DNA of 32,111 bases from RGIG1681 sp045648025 (GTDB lineage: Bacteria > Bacillota > Clostridia > Christensenellales > UBA1242), in assembly GCA_045648025.1 (NCBI GenBank), contig JAZRNH010000016.1, forward strand, positions 1-32,111. The letters run 5' to 3'. Position numbers and translations under genes: made by a program. Numbering within the stretch: position 1 is the first letter of the stretch; each line of letters starts with the position of its first letter. Under the pieces are notes generated by a model, which saw nothing but the letters and a program-made list of their open reading frames with translations, was not told the origin of the DNA and searched no databases. Of this stretch, positions 20,882-28,650 are shown piece after piece.

Positions 20882-23800
20882 ATGAAAAAGATTTTAAGTT
20901 CATTTTTAATTTGTTTTATTGCAGCATTAGGCTTGTTTTTTGGCAACATAGGTCATGCAAAAGGTGAGCAAATGGCGGTTGCAGCAGCAACAGAAGATGC
21001 CCTTGTGATGTCTGCATTTAATGACAATGAAAACTTGGCAGGTTTGATTTCAGATAACTCACCACTTGCAAGTGAGTTTAATGTTTTAAACTCTGTTAAG
21101 CACGAAGTTTACGACCAAAACCCATTTGGCACTTGTTATGCAATGTCACTTGCACAGCTCTTGAACTTAACTTATGAATATAGATATGGCGAACATATAA
21201 GAGTTTCGGCGGCTGCACTTGCAGTTCAAATTAAAGACTTATTTTTTGACGAGGGTTCAAATGATTATCAAATTCTTTCACAAAGTTTTGACCTTGATTA
21301 TGTGAGTGAGTTTGATTATCCTTATGAACTTATTAATGAATATTACAAAAATTTAGGATCAACAACCGATGTTGTTGATGTTGATTTTTCAGGTGATGAA
21401 ATTTTTGATGTAAAAGAATATTATCTCTTTCCTCATGTAGAGGATCTCAAAAAATCATCATCAACCGTTAAACAAACATATATCACTGCAGTTAAAAGGG
21501 CAATTGTTAGAGACGGAGCTCTTGGAATAGGTATGCCTTGGACTGTTTCAAGTTATAACGGCGATATTGTTTATGACAAGTATGCATCATATTCTGGACA
21601 TCATGCCGTTACTCTTGTTGGATATGATGATAATTATGCTGGAAAATATAACAGCACTGGTGCATTTATTCTTTTAAACAGCTGGGGTGTTGGTGAAGAT
21701 AATTCAATGCAAGAAATTGTTTATCTTTCTTATTCTGATATTTTTGCATTTGACTTTGTTTATGGTGTTGCAGACTTTATTGCTGCTGATGAAACCGATG
21801 AAGAAATTTCAAACTTTGACAAAGTGCTTTTGTCATCAACCAATTATTATGCAACTCAAACCGTTGGCACAAAATTAGAAATTGGTTATCAAATTTCAAA
21901 CAGCACGGGCAAAGACTTTTTGTCACAAATTGATTTGCAACCAATCAATGATGTAACTTATCAAACATATTATAACACCGCAACAGATATTGAAATTTAT
22001 GTAAATGAAAACTCAGATGATTTGTCAGCTGCAACAACTTATGTTGGAAGTTTTGATATTTCATCTGGTGTGAACAAAATTCAACTTTCAAGTCCAATTT
22101 TGGTGGGTGAAGAGTTTGCAATAAAAATTGCGATAAAAGATTCAAAAATCATTAGCGGTTATGCCGACAGAAACAGCCAACAATTTGTTGCAAACTATTA
22201 TTCAAATGGTGCTTGGTCACCAAAATATTATGACGAAAACAACTATAATCTTGTTATCACTCCGTTTTATTTAAAAACCATAATGAGTGATGAGTTTGAA
22301 TATTCAATTTCAAAAGAAGACAACACTCAATTTGTTGAAGACAAACAAACCGTTTATTTTGAAACTGATTTTGAAACTGGAATCACTGATACCGAAGTTG
22401 AAATTTATAGAAGAAAATCAATTGATATTTTTTATGACAGCTTTGATTTTGTTAATGAAGAAGTTTCTTCACTTTTTGATATCACAAAATCAGCAACAGG
22501 TTTTTCTGTTACACCAAAAACCAATACTGCTGGAGAATTCAAAATTATTGTCACTGTTAATGGTGAAAAACAGTTTATTAAATTTTTGAAAGTTTATGAT
22601 GAAATTTATGTTTCAACTGCTTTTGCAGACTATAAAGACGACTATTATCTTTATGCACTAAGAGTTCATGATTCTTCACTCACAGCAGATGAAGTTTCTG
22701 TGACTATTCCAACATATTATTCAATTGGATATGAATCAACCGATGGCAAGTCACTCAAACTTGACGATATGTTTAAGTTTGATTCTACAGTGATTGCGGC
22801 TTCTGCAAACTATGAATATGATGAGTTTGAAAGAATCATTTCTGCCGAAATCACATTTGAACACTTAACTCTTCACACAACCAGAACAATAACATTTAAC
22901 TTTGTTTATGAAGCAAAATGCAAGATTATTTATGTTACTCATCTTCCAACAGCAACACATTCAAATCCAGAATTTGTTGCAAATGGTGTAACCACAAATC
23001 TTCTTCCTGCAACCGCTCCAAACTATGAGTTTTTGGGCTGGTACACTGACGAAACTTTCACTGACAGAAGAGATAAATTCACTCCACTTGTTGATGGTGC
23101 AATAATTCAATTTTTTGCACTCTTTGAAAAGAAAGGACCATATAATTTTGTTGAGTCTGTTGAATATGACACAAACACAGAAATATTTACAATTTCATTA
23201 GATTTCACTAATTATGATTTATCAATTTATGATGCAATAAAATTTTCATCAATTGAGCATAAGTTTAGCAAAACCGTTGAAGCTGTTGATTTTTATGCAA
23301 ACATTAATTCAACTTACAGCTATCAAATTTTTGTGCCACAAGAAAACTTGGCTTCATCAAACGAAGTTGTATTCACAGTAACGATTATGCGATATGCATT
23401 TGAAGGTCAAGGCATTAGAAACACTCAAATTTCGCAAGAGGTTTCAGCAGTTTATTCGGTTAGAGATGTTTATCTTTCATTTACCACTGTCGGAAGTGGA
23501 CGAATTTTAAATGCTAACGATATTCTCACAAGTTATTCTGGTGATGTTGCATTTCCTTATAACACAAACTTGTCACTTAAATTTGTGCCAGAAGAGTATT
23601 ATTATATTTATGATGTGATTGTTGATGGAATTTCAAAAGGAGCTAGTGAAACATTTAATCTTGGCAGACTCACAGATGACCACACCGTGGTTGTTGTGTT
23701 TAAGCCATTTGAATATACCATTTCAATTTCTCATCAAGGCAAAGGTTTGGTTAGGGGAAAGTCAACATTTTCTGCAAGTGGAACAGAGTTTGTTTCGGCT

Positions 23801-25495
23801 AGTGAAACAGTTTCATATTCATTTGTTTCTGCAACAGGAAACTATATTTCAAGACTTGTCATTGACGGTGTAGAAATTGATTCACCGGGTGCAAGTTATA
23901 CCTATGAATTTAAAAACATAAAAGAAAACCATACAATTGTTGTTGAGTTTTCTACCTATGTTTATACAATAACAGTCACTGAAGATAACAACACCTTTGT
24001 TGAATATGTTAACTATGGTGACAATTTCACTTTTAACTTTATTCAAAAACAAGGTTATTACATTGACAAAATTATGATTGACGGCGAAGTGGTTGAAAAC
24101 ACCCTTTCAAGTTACATATTTGAAAACATCGCCAAAAATCATGAAATCATTATTGTTTACAAAGTTCAAAAGTTTACAATTGCAATTGAGTTTGATGCTC
24201 CTGCAATTCTTGAAATTTATAACAACAAAAATGAAACATTGATAGCAACTCTCACAGAAAGTGGAGAGGTTGTTGTTGATTATGGAACCGACTTAAAATA
24301 TCAACTTATTCTTCTAAATGGATATTATTTAGATTCAATGTATATTGATTCAAGATTCGCTGGAAAAGAAATTGATAAGGTTCAAACCAACATAACAGAA
24401 AACCACATAGTTGAATTTGATATTGAAATTTATGAATATGAAATCACCGTTAAGTATTTTAGAGATGGAAAACTTTATCGAACTGATGAAACAACAGAGC
24501 AGTATGGTGGAAGCTTGACCATTGATTTTAATCCAGGAGAAAACTATAAAGTTGAAAAGGTTATTGTTAATGGTGAAAACAAGGCGGACATTTCTAGCTA
24601 TAGAATCAACTTTGTTTATGAAGATATTGTTGTTGAAGCTTACTATGCAATTAAAACCTATTTAATTTATTGGTATGACTGTGACGGAGATGGTTATAGC
24701 TCAACGGTTGTTAAACATGGAAGTTTCCCAGTTAACAATGTTGAACCATCAAAACCAGCAACAACCGAACATACATACAAATTTATTGGCTGGAATTCAA
24801 AGTTAGACGGCAGTGGAACAGGAATCGTTCCTGCAACAGGAGCTGCTTCATATTATCCTCAATTTAAAGAAGTTCTTAGACAGTTTGATATATCTATCAC
24901 TGTTAATGGAAACGGAAAAGCTCTTCCATCAAATTTGGTTAAGGTTGATTATTTAACAAATCAAACAATAACAATTGAGCCAGACTCTGGATATCACATT
25001 TCAAGGCTTTATATTGATAAGCTTGAAGTTGAGCCAGTGTCAACTTATACATTTGAATCTGTAAACAAAAATCACACCATTTTTGTTGAATTCAAAAAGA
25101 ACGATTTTGCCGCAACCATCGAAAATAATGATGAATTTGGCAGCATTGTTGGTGGCGAATGGTTTGAGCTTGGCGAAAGGGCAAAATACACCGTTCTCGC
25201 AAAAGAAGGATACGAAGTTAAATCGGTTTATGTTAACGGAAACAAAGTTGCTGTTTCAAATGATACATTTATTATTGAAAAGGTTCAAACCGACCTTGAA
25301 ATTGTTGTTGAATATGAGTCAACACAAAAGAGCAGTGGCATCAAAAATTTGATAAGCAATATTATTTATATGGTTGTTGGTTTAACAGTTCTTTCAGCGG
25401 TTATTTTGGTTGCAAAAATCATAAAAATCAAAAGACAAAAAAAGATTGAAGAAGCCGTTCGTGAGGCGGTTGAATACGAAGAAAATCATAGATAA
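20882..25495 (+). CDS. Membrane-anchored papain-like ectoprotease with InlB-type and bacterial repeats
   Basis: A 1537-residue surface protein. A signal peptide covers about 1-26. A C1 (papain-like) cysteine peptidase domain spans about 65-300 with the full catalytic set: oxyanion Q79, C85 (QNPFGTCYA), H241 (SGHHAVTLVGYDD) and N266 (LLNSWG). Beta-rich domains follow. Two InlB/Listeria-Bacteroides-type repeats sit at about 679-750 (YEFLGWYTDE) and 1259-1330 (YKFIGWNSKLDGSG). About seven 'bacterial repeat' units of 70-85 residues, each ending in a strand like NHTIVVEF, occupy about 864-1258 and 1335-1479. A membrane helix (about 1489-1511) and a charged cytoplasmic tail follow; there is no LPXTG. 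It is probably an ecto-protease held off the cell by a repeat stalk. The substrate is unknown. Confidence 0.9.
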   Translation: MKKILSSFLICFIAALGLFFGNIGHAKGEQMAVAAATEDALVMSAFNDNENLAGLISDNSPLASEFNVLNSVKHEVYDQNPFGTCYAMSLAQLLNLTYEYRYGEHIRVSAAALAVQIKDLFFDEGSNDYQILSQSFDLDYVSEFDYPYELINEYYKNLGSTTDVVDVDFSGDEIFDVKEYYLFPHVEDLKKSSSTVKQTYITAVKRAIVRDGALGIGMPWTVSSYNGDIVYDKYASYSGHHAVTLVGYDDNYAGKYNSTGAFILLNSWGVGEDNSMQEIVYLSYSDIFAFDFVYGVADFIAADETDEEISNFDKVLLSSTNYYATQTVGTKLEIGYQISNSTGKDFLSQIDLQPINDVTYQTYYNTATDIEIYVNENSDDLSAATTYVGSFDISSGVNKIQLSSPILVGEEFAIKIAIKDSKIISGYADRNSQQFVANYYSNGAWSPKYYDENNYNLVITPFYLKTIMSDEFEYSISKEDNTQFVEDKQTVYFETDFETGITDTEVEIYRRKSIDIFYDSFDFVNEEVSSLFDITKSATGFSVTPKTNTAGEFKIIVTVNGEKQFIKFLKVYDEIYVSTAFADYKDDYYLYALRVHDSSLTADEVSVTIPTYYSIGYESTDGKSLKLDDMFKFDSTVIAASANYEYDEFERIISAEITFEHLTLHTTRTITFNFVYEAKCKIIYVTHLPTATHSNPEFVANGVTTNLLPATAPNYEFLGWYTDETFTDRRDKFTPLVDGAIIQFFALFEKKGPYNFVESVEYDTNTEIFTISLDFTNYDLSIYDAIKFSSIEHKFSKTVEAVDFYANINSTYSYQIFVPQENLASSNEVVFTVTIMRYAFEGQGIRNTQISQEVSAVYSVRDVYLSFTTVGSGRILNANDILTSYSGDVAFPYNTNLSLKFVPEEYYYIYDVIVDGISKGASETFNLGRLTDDHTVVVVFKPFEYTISISHQGKGLVRGKSTFSASGTEFVSASETVSYSFVSATGNYISRLVIDGVEIDSPGASYTYEFKNIKENHTIVVEFSTYVYTITVTEDNNTFVEYVNYGDNFTFNFIQKQGYYIDKIMIDGEVVENTLSSYIFENIAKNHEIIIVYKVQKFTIAIEFDAPAILEIYNNKNETLIATLTESGEVVVDYGTDLKYQLILLNGYYLDSMYIDSRFAGKEIDKVQTNITENHIVEFDIEIYEYEITVKYFRDGKLYRTDETTEQYGGSLTIDFNPGENYKVEKVIVNGENKADISSYRINFVYEDIVVEAYYAIKTYLIYWYDCDGDGYSSTVVKHGSFPVNNVEPSKPATTEHTYKFIGWNSKLDGSGTGIVPATGAASYYPQFKEVLRQFDISITVNGNGKALPSNLVKVDYLTNQTITIEPDSGYHISRLYIDKLEVEPVSTYTFESVNKNHTIFVEFKKNDFAATIENNDEFGSIVGGEWFELGERAKYTVLAKEGYEVKSVYVNGNKVAVSNDTFIIEKVQTDLEIVVEYESTQKSSGIKNLISNIIYMVVGLTVLSAVILVAKIIKIKRQKKIEEAVREAVEYEENHR

Positions 25496-25498
25496 GTA

Positions 25499-25527
25499 TT
25501 GAATTTGCTTGATAGTTATGATATAAT
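25499..25527 (+). promoter_or_regulatory. Strong promoter of the 428-residue orphan gene
   Basis: TTGAAT (25499-25504), exactly 17 bases, TATAAT (25522-25527) preceded by TGA. The -35 begins four bases after the protease stop codon. Confidence 0.8.
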
Positions 25528-25531
25528 ATAT

Positions 25532-25585
25532 ATAAGCTAAACAAATGTTTGGCTTATCACAAATTTGCATTTGTTAAGTTTGTGA
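25532..25585 (+). promoter_or_regulatory. Structured 5' leader with two hairpins
   Basis: Hairpin 1: ATAAGC-T-AAAC / GTTT-G-GCTTAT (25532-25557), loop AAAT, starting at the predicted +1. Hairpin 2: TCACAAA (25557-25563) / TTTGTGA (25579-25585). The two share one base, so they stack or compete. No T-run follows either, so this is not a terminator. No known riboswitch class is recognised. Confidence 0.5.
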
Positions 25586-25600
25586 AAAAGGGAGAATTTT

Positions 25601-26887
25601 ATGAGATATATTCCAAAAGTTAAGGGTTTGGTTCTTGCATTAAGAGATACAAATAATGCAGCATTTAAACCACCGGTTAAAGGTGTTACGGTTAGATTTG
25701 ACCGTCTTTCTCCGTCGCAAACTGAATTTCAGTTTTTCAAGAAAGACAAGCCAATAACTCCAAGACTTTTGGCTTTAGATGTTAACGGAAATCAAATGGT
25801 GGGCATCACAAATCAAACTCCAAATCACGAACTTGCAAAAATCGATATTGATTTTGAAAAAGGCGGAGCAATCAGCCCTCCATATATCTTAAAACAAGGC
25901 AAAGTTTTTGTTGCCGCAGACGGCGAACTCTTTTATGTGGCAGACAGCGGAAATGTTGTTTCTTCAGGTTTAACCGTTGTCGAAACTTCACTTATGAAAA
26001 ACAATAAATTCAACAGAAACTATTCTTCACTTATGGCAGTTGCAGATGGCTCTGGCAAGATTGCAATTTTAAACACTGAAACACTTTCTGTTTCGCCATT
26101 TGCATTTACAAAAGGTGAGTTTGATGTTTGTGGTTTTGTTAACTATGAACAAGATGACGGCAAAAAAGGTTTTATGGTTGTTAAAACACCACTTGAACCA
26201 GGTGAAAAAACCTTGCCAATTGACCAAGACAGTTGGTTCACTTTGATTGATGAAGAAGGAACCATTTCGCATAATATCAAAGCATCTGAATTTTTGTGGA
26301 GCGAATCTGTTAAACAAAAAACAGAAGCTGGTGAAAGAGAATATTCATATATAGCTTTTAAAACTGGTGTTGGAAGAGATAACATTTCAACCACTGTTTT
26401 AAAAATTAATAATGACTCTGGCGAAATTATTCAAACAATTGCACTTCCTTATGAAGCTGCTCTTGATTATCAACCAGCAGGTTTGATTCACACTCTTGGT
26501 GATGGAAGTTTGCTTTTAGTTACCAAAAAACAATTCAAAAACTTTGAAGGTCTTGGTGCATCTGTTATCAGACCAGACGGTAAACTTGAAATTGTTCTTC
26601 CAAATGAAAACAGTCAAGTAAACATCAAAAGAGATGGTAATGAATTATATATTGACTACTTAAAAGGCAAAGACTTTGGAAGGGTTGCACTTGACAGTTC
26701 AAAACACGATGTTTCAACATCTGTTAGGTCATTTTTAAAGCTTGTTAACAAGCATATGCCAACCAGACCGATTCATCCACAAGGTGCAGCAATCAAAAAG
26801 TCTGCAATTGAGCAAATTAGGGCAACAACCGAAGAAGTTAAATCACTTTCTTCAACAATTGTTGCAAAACAAAAATCAGAACAATAA
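25601..26887 (+). CDS. Hypothetical protein, 428 residues, predicted beta-propeller-like
   Basis: I do not recognise this protein. It lacks a signal peptide and membrane segments. From about 60 to 375 it shows repeated short strands with Gly/Asp turns, such as LLALDVNGNQMVGITN, GKVFVAADGELFYVADSG, GSGKIAILNTETLSV, FTLIDEEGTI and ASVIRPDGKLEIVLP, a rhythm that suggests a beta-propeller. The last 40 residues are helical and Lys/Glu-rich. AAAGGGAG precedes ATG 25601. It has its own strong promoter, a structured leader and a terminator. Being single-gene and driven by a near-consensus promoter suggests high expression. The role is unknown. Confidence 0.75.
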   Translation: MRYIPKVKGLVLALRDTNNAAFKPPVKGVTVRFDRLSPSQTEFQFFKKDKPITPRLLALDVNGNQMVGITNQTPNHELAKIDIDFEKGGAISPPYILKQGKVFVAADGELFYVADSGNVVSSGLTVVETSLMKNNKFNRNYSSLMAVADGSGKIAILNTETLSVSPFAFTKGEFDVCGFVNYEQDDGKKGFMVVKTPLEPGEKTLPIDQDSWFTLIDEEGTISHNIKASEFLWSESVKQKTEAGEREYSYIAFKTGVGRDNISTTVLKINNDSGEIIQTIALPYEAALDYQPAGLIHTLGDGSLLLVTKKQFKNFEGLGASVIRPDGKLEIVLPNENSQVNIKRDGNELYIDYLKGKDFGRVALDSSKHDVSTSVRSFLKLVNKHMPTRPIHPQGAAIKKSAIEQIRATTEEVKSLSSTIVAKQKSEQ

Positions 26888-26893
26888 AAAAAT

Positions 26894-26928
26894 AAAAATC
26901 TAGGCAGTTATTGCTTAGATTTTTTTTG
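26894..26928 (+). terminator. Intrinsic terminator after 428-residue orphan
   Basis: Stem AAAATCTA-G-GCA / TGC-T-TAGATTTT with loop GTTAT and one G-T pair, then an eight-base T-run. Confidence 0.85.
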
Positions 26929-27028
26929 TTATTTTGTAAAGAAATTAAAATATTAATTGTTTTTTTACAAATATGATGTTAATATAAATTTATTCGAAAA
27001 GAATAAAAAATTAAAAAAGAGGTGTTTT

Positions 27029-27385
27029 ATGGAAAATGAAAAACAAGATTTTGGCAAAGATTTTTTAGGCAAGATTGTAACTGTAAAAATGGATAGGCCA
27101 CTTGGAACAGCCCACCCAAAACACGGATTTATTTATGAAGTGAATTATGGCTATATTGAAGGCACAATTTCAGGCGATGGCGAAGAGCTTGATGCTTATG
27201 TTGTTGGAGAGCATAAACCACTTGAAGAATTCACAGGAAGAGTTGTTGCTGTGATTCACAGAACAAATGACAATGACGACAAACTTGTTGTTATGGCAGA
27301 CGGAAGAGATTATACTGACGACCAAATTGAAGCGGTTGTTGAATTTCAAGAAAGATTTTTTGAACATATTATTTTAAGACTATAA
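27029..27385 (+). CDS. Short inorganic pyrophosphatase-like protein
   Basis: A 118-residue protein that aligns by eye with the core of family I inorganic pyrophosphatases: VKMDRPLG, then HPKHGFIYEVNYGYIEGT, then SGDGEELDAYVVG, then HRTNDNDDKLVV. In the PPase signature DxDxxD the second Asp (D67 of E. coli) is Glu here (D50, E52, D55). It is about 55 residues shorter than E. coli PPase and lacks its N-terminal part. Similar short proteins are frequent in Clostridia and annotated as inorganic diphosphatase, so the subfamily is real, but activity on pyrophosphate is not certain. AGAGGTG precedes ATG 27029. It stands alone. Confidence 0.8.
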   Translation: MENEKQDFGKDFLGKIVTVKMDRPLGTAHPKHGFIYEVNYGYIEGTISGDGEELDAYVVGEHKPLEEFTGRVVAVIHRTNDNDDKLVVMADGRDYTDDQIEAVVEFQERFFEHIILRL

Positions 27386-27412
27386 AAAAAGACCACAATT
27401 TGTGGTCTTTTT
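27386..27412. terminator. Bidirectional terminator between PPase-like and XRE genes
   Basis: Stem AAAAAGACCACA (27386-27397) / TGTGGTCTTTTT (27401-27412), loop ATT. It ends at the stop codon of the converging regulator gene. Confidence 0.92.
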
Positions 27413-27629
27413 AATAATCTGTTTTTCCAAGAAGATAGTCAGTTGACACAGAAAAATAGTCAGCAATAGCTGCAAGTGATTCAATGTTTGGTATTCTCTT
27501 CAAATTTTCCCATCTACTGATGGCAATATCAGAAACACCAATAGCACTTGCAAGGGTTTTTAAACTGACATTTTTATCTTCTCTCAATTCTTTTAATCTT
27601 TCAGCAAAAATTTCTGCAATGGTTTTCAT
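27411..27629 (-). CDS. XRE-family transcriptional regulator, likely autoregulated
   Basis: A 72-residue Cro/C1-type protein, nearly all HTH: LKELREDKNVSLKTLASAIGVSDIAISRWE, then SLAAIADYFSVSTDYLLG. No sensor domain, so it resembles phage-type or toxin-antitoxin-type repressors. I choose ATG 27629 (MKTIAEIF) over ATG 27647, because the -10 TATATT (27641-27636) lies between them; the chosen ATG comes six bases after that box, with no ribosome site, predicting a leaderless mRNA like lambda cI from PRM. Two matching palindromes lie in the intergenic region shared with the divergent small gene and are probably its operators. Confidence 0.85.
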   Translation of the reverse strand: MKTIAEIFAERLKELREDKNVSLKTLASAIGVSDIAISRWENLKRIPNIESLAAIADYFSVSTDYLLGKTDY

Positions 27630-27641
27630 AAATTTAATATA

Positions 27642-27685
27642 AACCATTTGGTTGTTTTTTATTTACAAACAACCAAATGGTTGTT
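27642..27685. promoter_or_regulatory. Paired operators between XRE gene and divergent small gene
   Basis: AACCATTTGGTTGTTT (27642-27657) is the exact reverse complement of AAACAACCAAATGGTT (27667-27682). Each copy is itself a near-palindrome with core AACCA-N2-TGGTT; the right copy extends to AACAACCA-N2-TGGTTGTT (27668-27685). The right copy fills the spacer of the plus-strand promoter, and the left copy lies just upstream of the minus-strand -10. Confidence 0.7.
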
Positions 27686-27690
27686 ATAAT
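27662..27690 (+). promoter_or_regulatory. Promoter of divergent small gene
   Basis: TTTACA (27662-27667), 17 bases, TATAAT (27685-27690) preceded by TGT. GAGG at 27697-27700 lies at or just after the predicted start, so the leader is only about eight bases. Confidence 0.7.
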
Positions 27691-27704
27691 AAATTTGAGG
27701 TTTT

Positions 27705-27950
27705 ATGGAAAAATTAATTAATGAGATATATGAATTATATTACAAAAGGCAAAAACAAAACTATTCTATTGATGAAAATGAAAGTAAAATCATTAGGGCA
27801 GAGTGTGAATTTAAGAGTGAATTATCTGCATATTTAATTAACAAATATGAAGAGTTTGAATTTTTGAGTAAAAAAAGAAATTATGAAAATAATTTAAAAC
27901 TTATAGAGTTTGTAATAGAGTATTTAAAAACAAAAAAAGAAGAGAATTAA
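27705..27950 (+). CDS. Small helical protein, 81 residues, divergent from XRE regulator
   Basis: I do not firmly recognise this protein. It is all-helical, highly charged (Lys/Glu) and Tyr-rich, with no membrane segment. Its size and layout (LINEIYELYYKRQ start, helical body, FVIEYLK end) faintly recall DUF6809 proteins, but the match is weak. GAGG precedes the ATG. It shares a bidirectional operator region with the XRE gene, a layout used by regulator-target pairs including some toxin-antitoxin and phage-type modules; no toxin motif is seen. Its stop overlaps the stop of the converging membrane-protein gene by three bases (27947-27950 hold both). Confidence 0.7.
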   Translation: MEKLINEIYELYYKRQKQNYSIDENESKIIRAECEFKSELSAYLINKYEEFEFLSKKRNYENNLKLIEFVIEYLKTKKEEN

Positions 27951-27963
27951 TTCTCTTCTTTTT
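27934..27963. terminator. Perfect palindromic terminator shared by overlapping converging genes
   Basis: A perfect 30-base palindrome centred between 27948 and 27949; the left arm is AAAAAGAAGAGAATT and the right arm its exact complement. It contains the stop codons of both genes and acts as a hairpin with a T-run in both directions. Confidence 0.85.
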
Positions 27964-28546
27964 GTTTATCTAAATCAAGTGAATATGGGTCATCTTTTCT
28001 TTTTCTAGGTTTTTCTCTGATGTCCAAAAAGTTTTGTTTGATTGCAGAAATGTTTCTTCTAATGATGATTTTGATAACTTCAAAAAATATAGCAACCACC
28101 GTGATTAATATTGAAAGACCCGCCCAAAGCATTGATGAAAAGTCTGCCGAACCGGTTGAAATAAATGCTGAAATTGCGGTGATTATTGCAAGTGAAAAGT
28201 TCAAAATTTGAATAGCATATTTTAAAAACTTGGTTGCACTTTTATAGTTTTTGAGTTGCAATTTAAGTCTTTTTCGATTTCCGATATTAATCAAAATTAA
28301 AAACACAAATGCAGCGGCATAAATTCCAAGCAACCAAATTATCACCTTTGACAAAAATGTGTTGATTGAAAGTTTATAAATCACAAACAGGGTATAAGCT
28401 GAAAAAATTGTGATTGAAATGATATTCCATAAAAAAAAGAAAACCTTAACTTTGGTGAGTTCTTCAACCGCGGTTTTTGTTGGTTCTGGTGTTTTTGCAA
28501 ATTTTGATTCTTTTTCTCTTTTATCAACTTTAAATAAACTGAACAT
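27947..28546 (-). CDS. Hypothetical four-TM membrane protein, 199 residues
   Basis: I do not recognise this protein. Four hydrophobic segments are visible at about 34-56, 67-87, 107-130 and 138-160, with a charged N terminus and a basic-acidic C-terminal tail (REKPRKRKDDPYSLDLDKQKEEN), both likely cytoplasmic. No catalytic or transport motif is seen. The ATG at 28546 has no ribosome site; TTGATT-17-TATAAT ends exactly six bases before it, so translation from a leaderless mRNA is likely. The gene diverges from the ABC exporter, and its 3' end overlaps the small gene at 27705-27950. Confidence 0.75.
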   Translation of the reverse strand: MFSLFKVDKREKESKFAKTPEPTKTAVEELTKVKVFFFLWNIISITIFSAYTLFVIYKLSINTFLSKVIIWLLGIYAAAFVFLILINIGNRKRLKLQLKNYKSATKFLKYAIQILNFSLAIITAISAFISTGSADFSSMLWAGLSILITVVAIFFEVIKIIIRRNISAIKQNFLDIREKPRKRKDDPYSLDLDKQKEEN

Positions 28547-28552
28547 AATTAG

Positions 28553-28581
28553 ATTATATTAACATTTTTAAATAAAATCAA
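28553..28581 (-). promoter_or_regulatory. Promoter of four-TM protein gene, leaderless geometry
   Basis: Read on the minus strand: TTGATT (28581-28576), exactly 17 bases, TATAAT (28558-28553), then six bases (CTAATT) and the ATG at 28546. Confidence 0.75.
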
Positions 28582-28598
28582 TTGTTCGTGAAAACATC

Positions 28599-28628
28599 TT
28601 GAAAAAATTTAGTTTTTAGTATTATAAT
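28599..28628 (+). promoter_or_regulatory. Promoter of ABC exporter gene
   Basis: TTGAAA (28599-28604), 18 bases, TATAAT (28623-28628). AAGGGGG precedes ATG 28651. It is back to back with the promoter at 28553-28581. Confidence 0.55.
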
Positions 28629-28650
28629 ATTTTAGGTAAGGGGGCGGATT

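Noticed and set aside
25532..25585. A known riboswitch in the 428-residue orphan leader
   Set aside because: The stems are short, and I recognise no conserved riboswitch core or expression-platform terminator.
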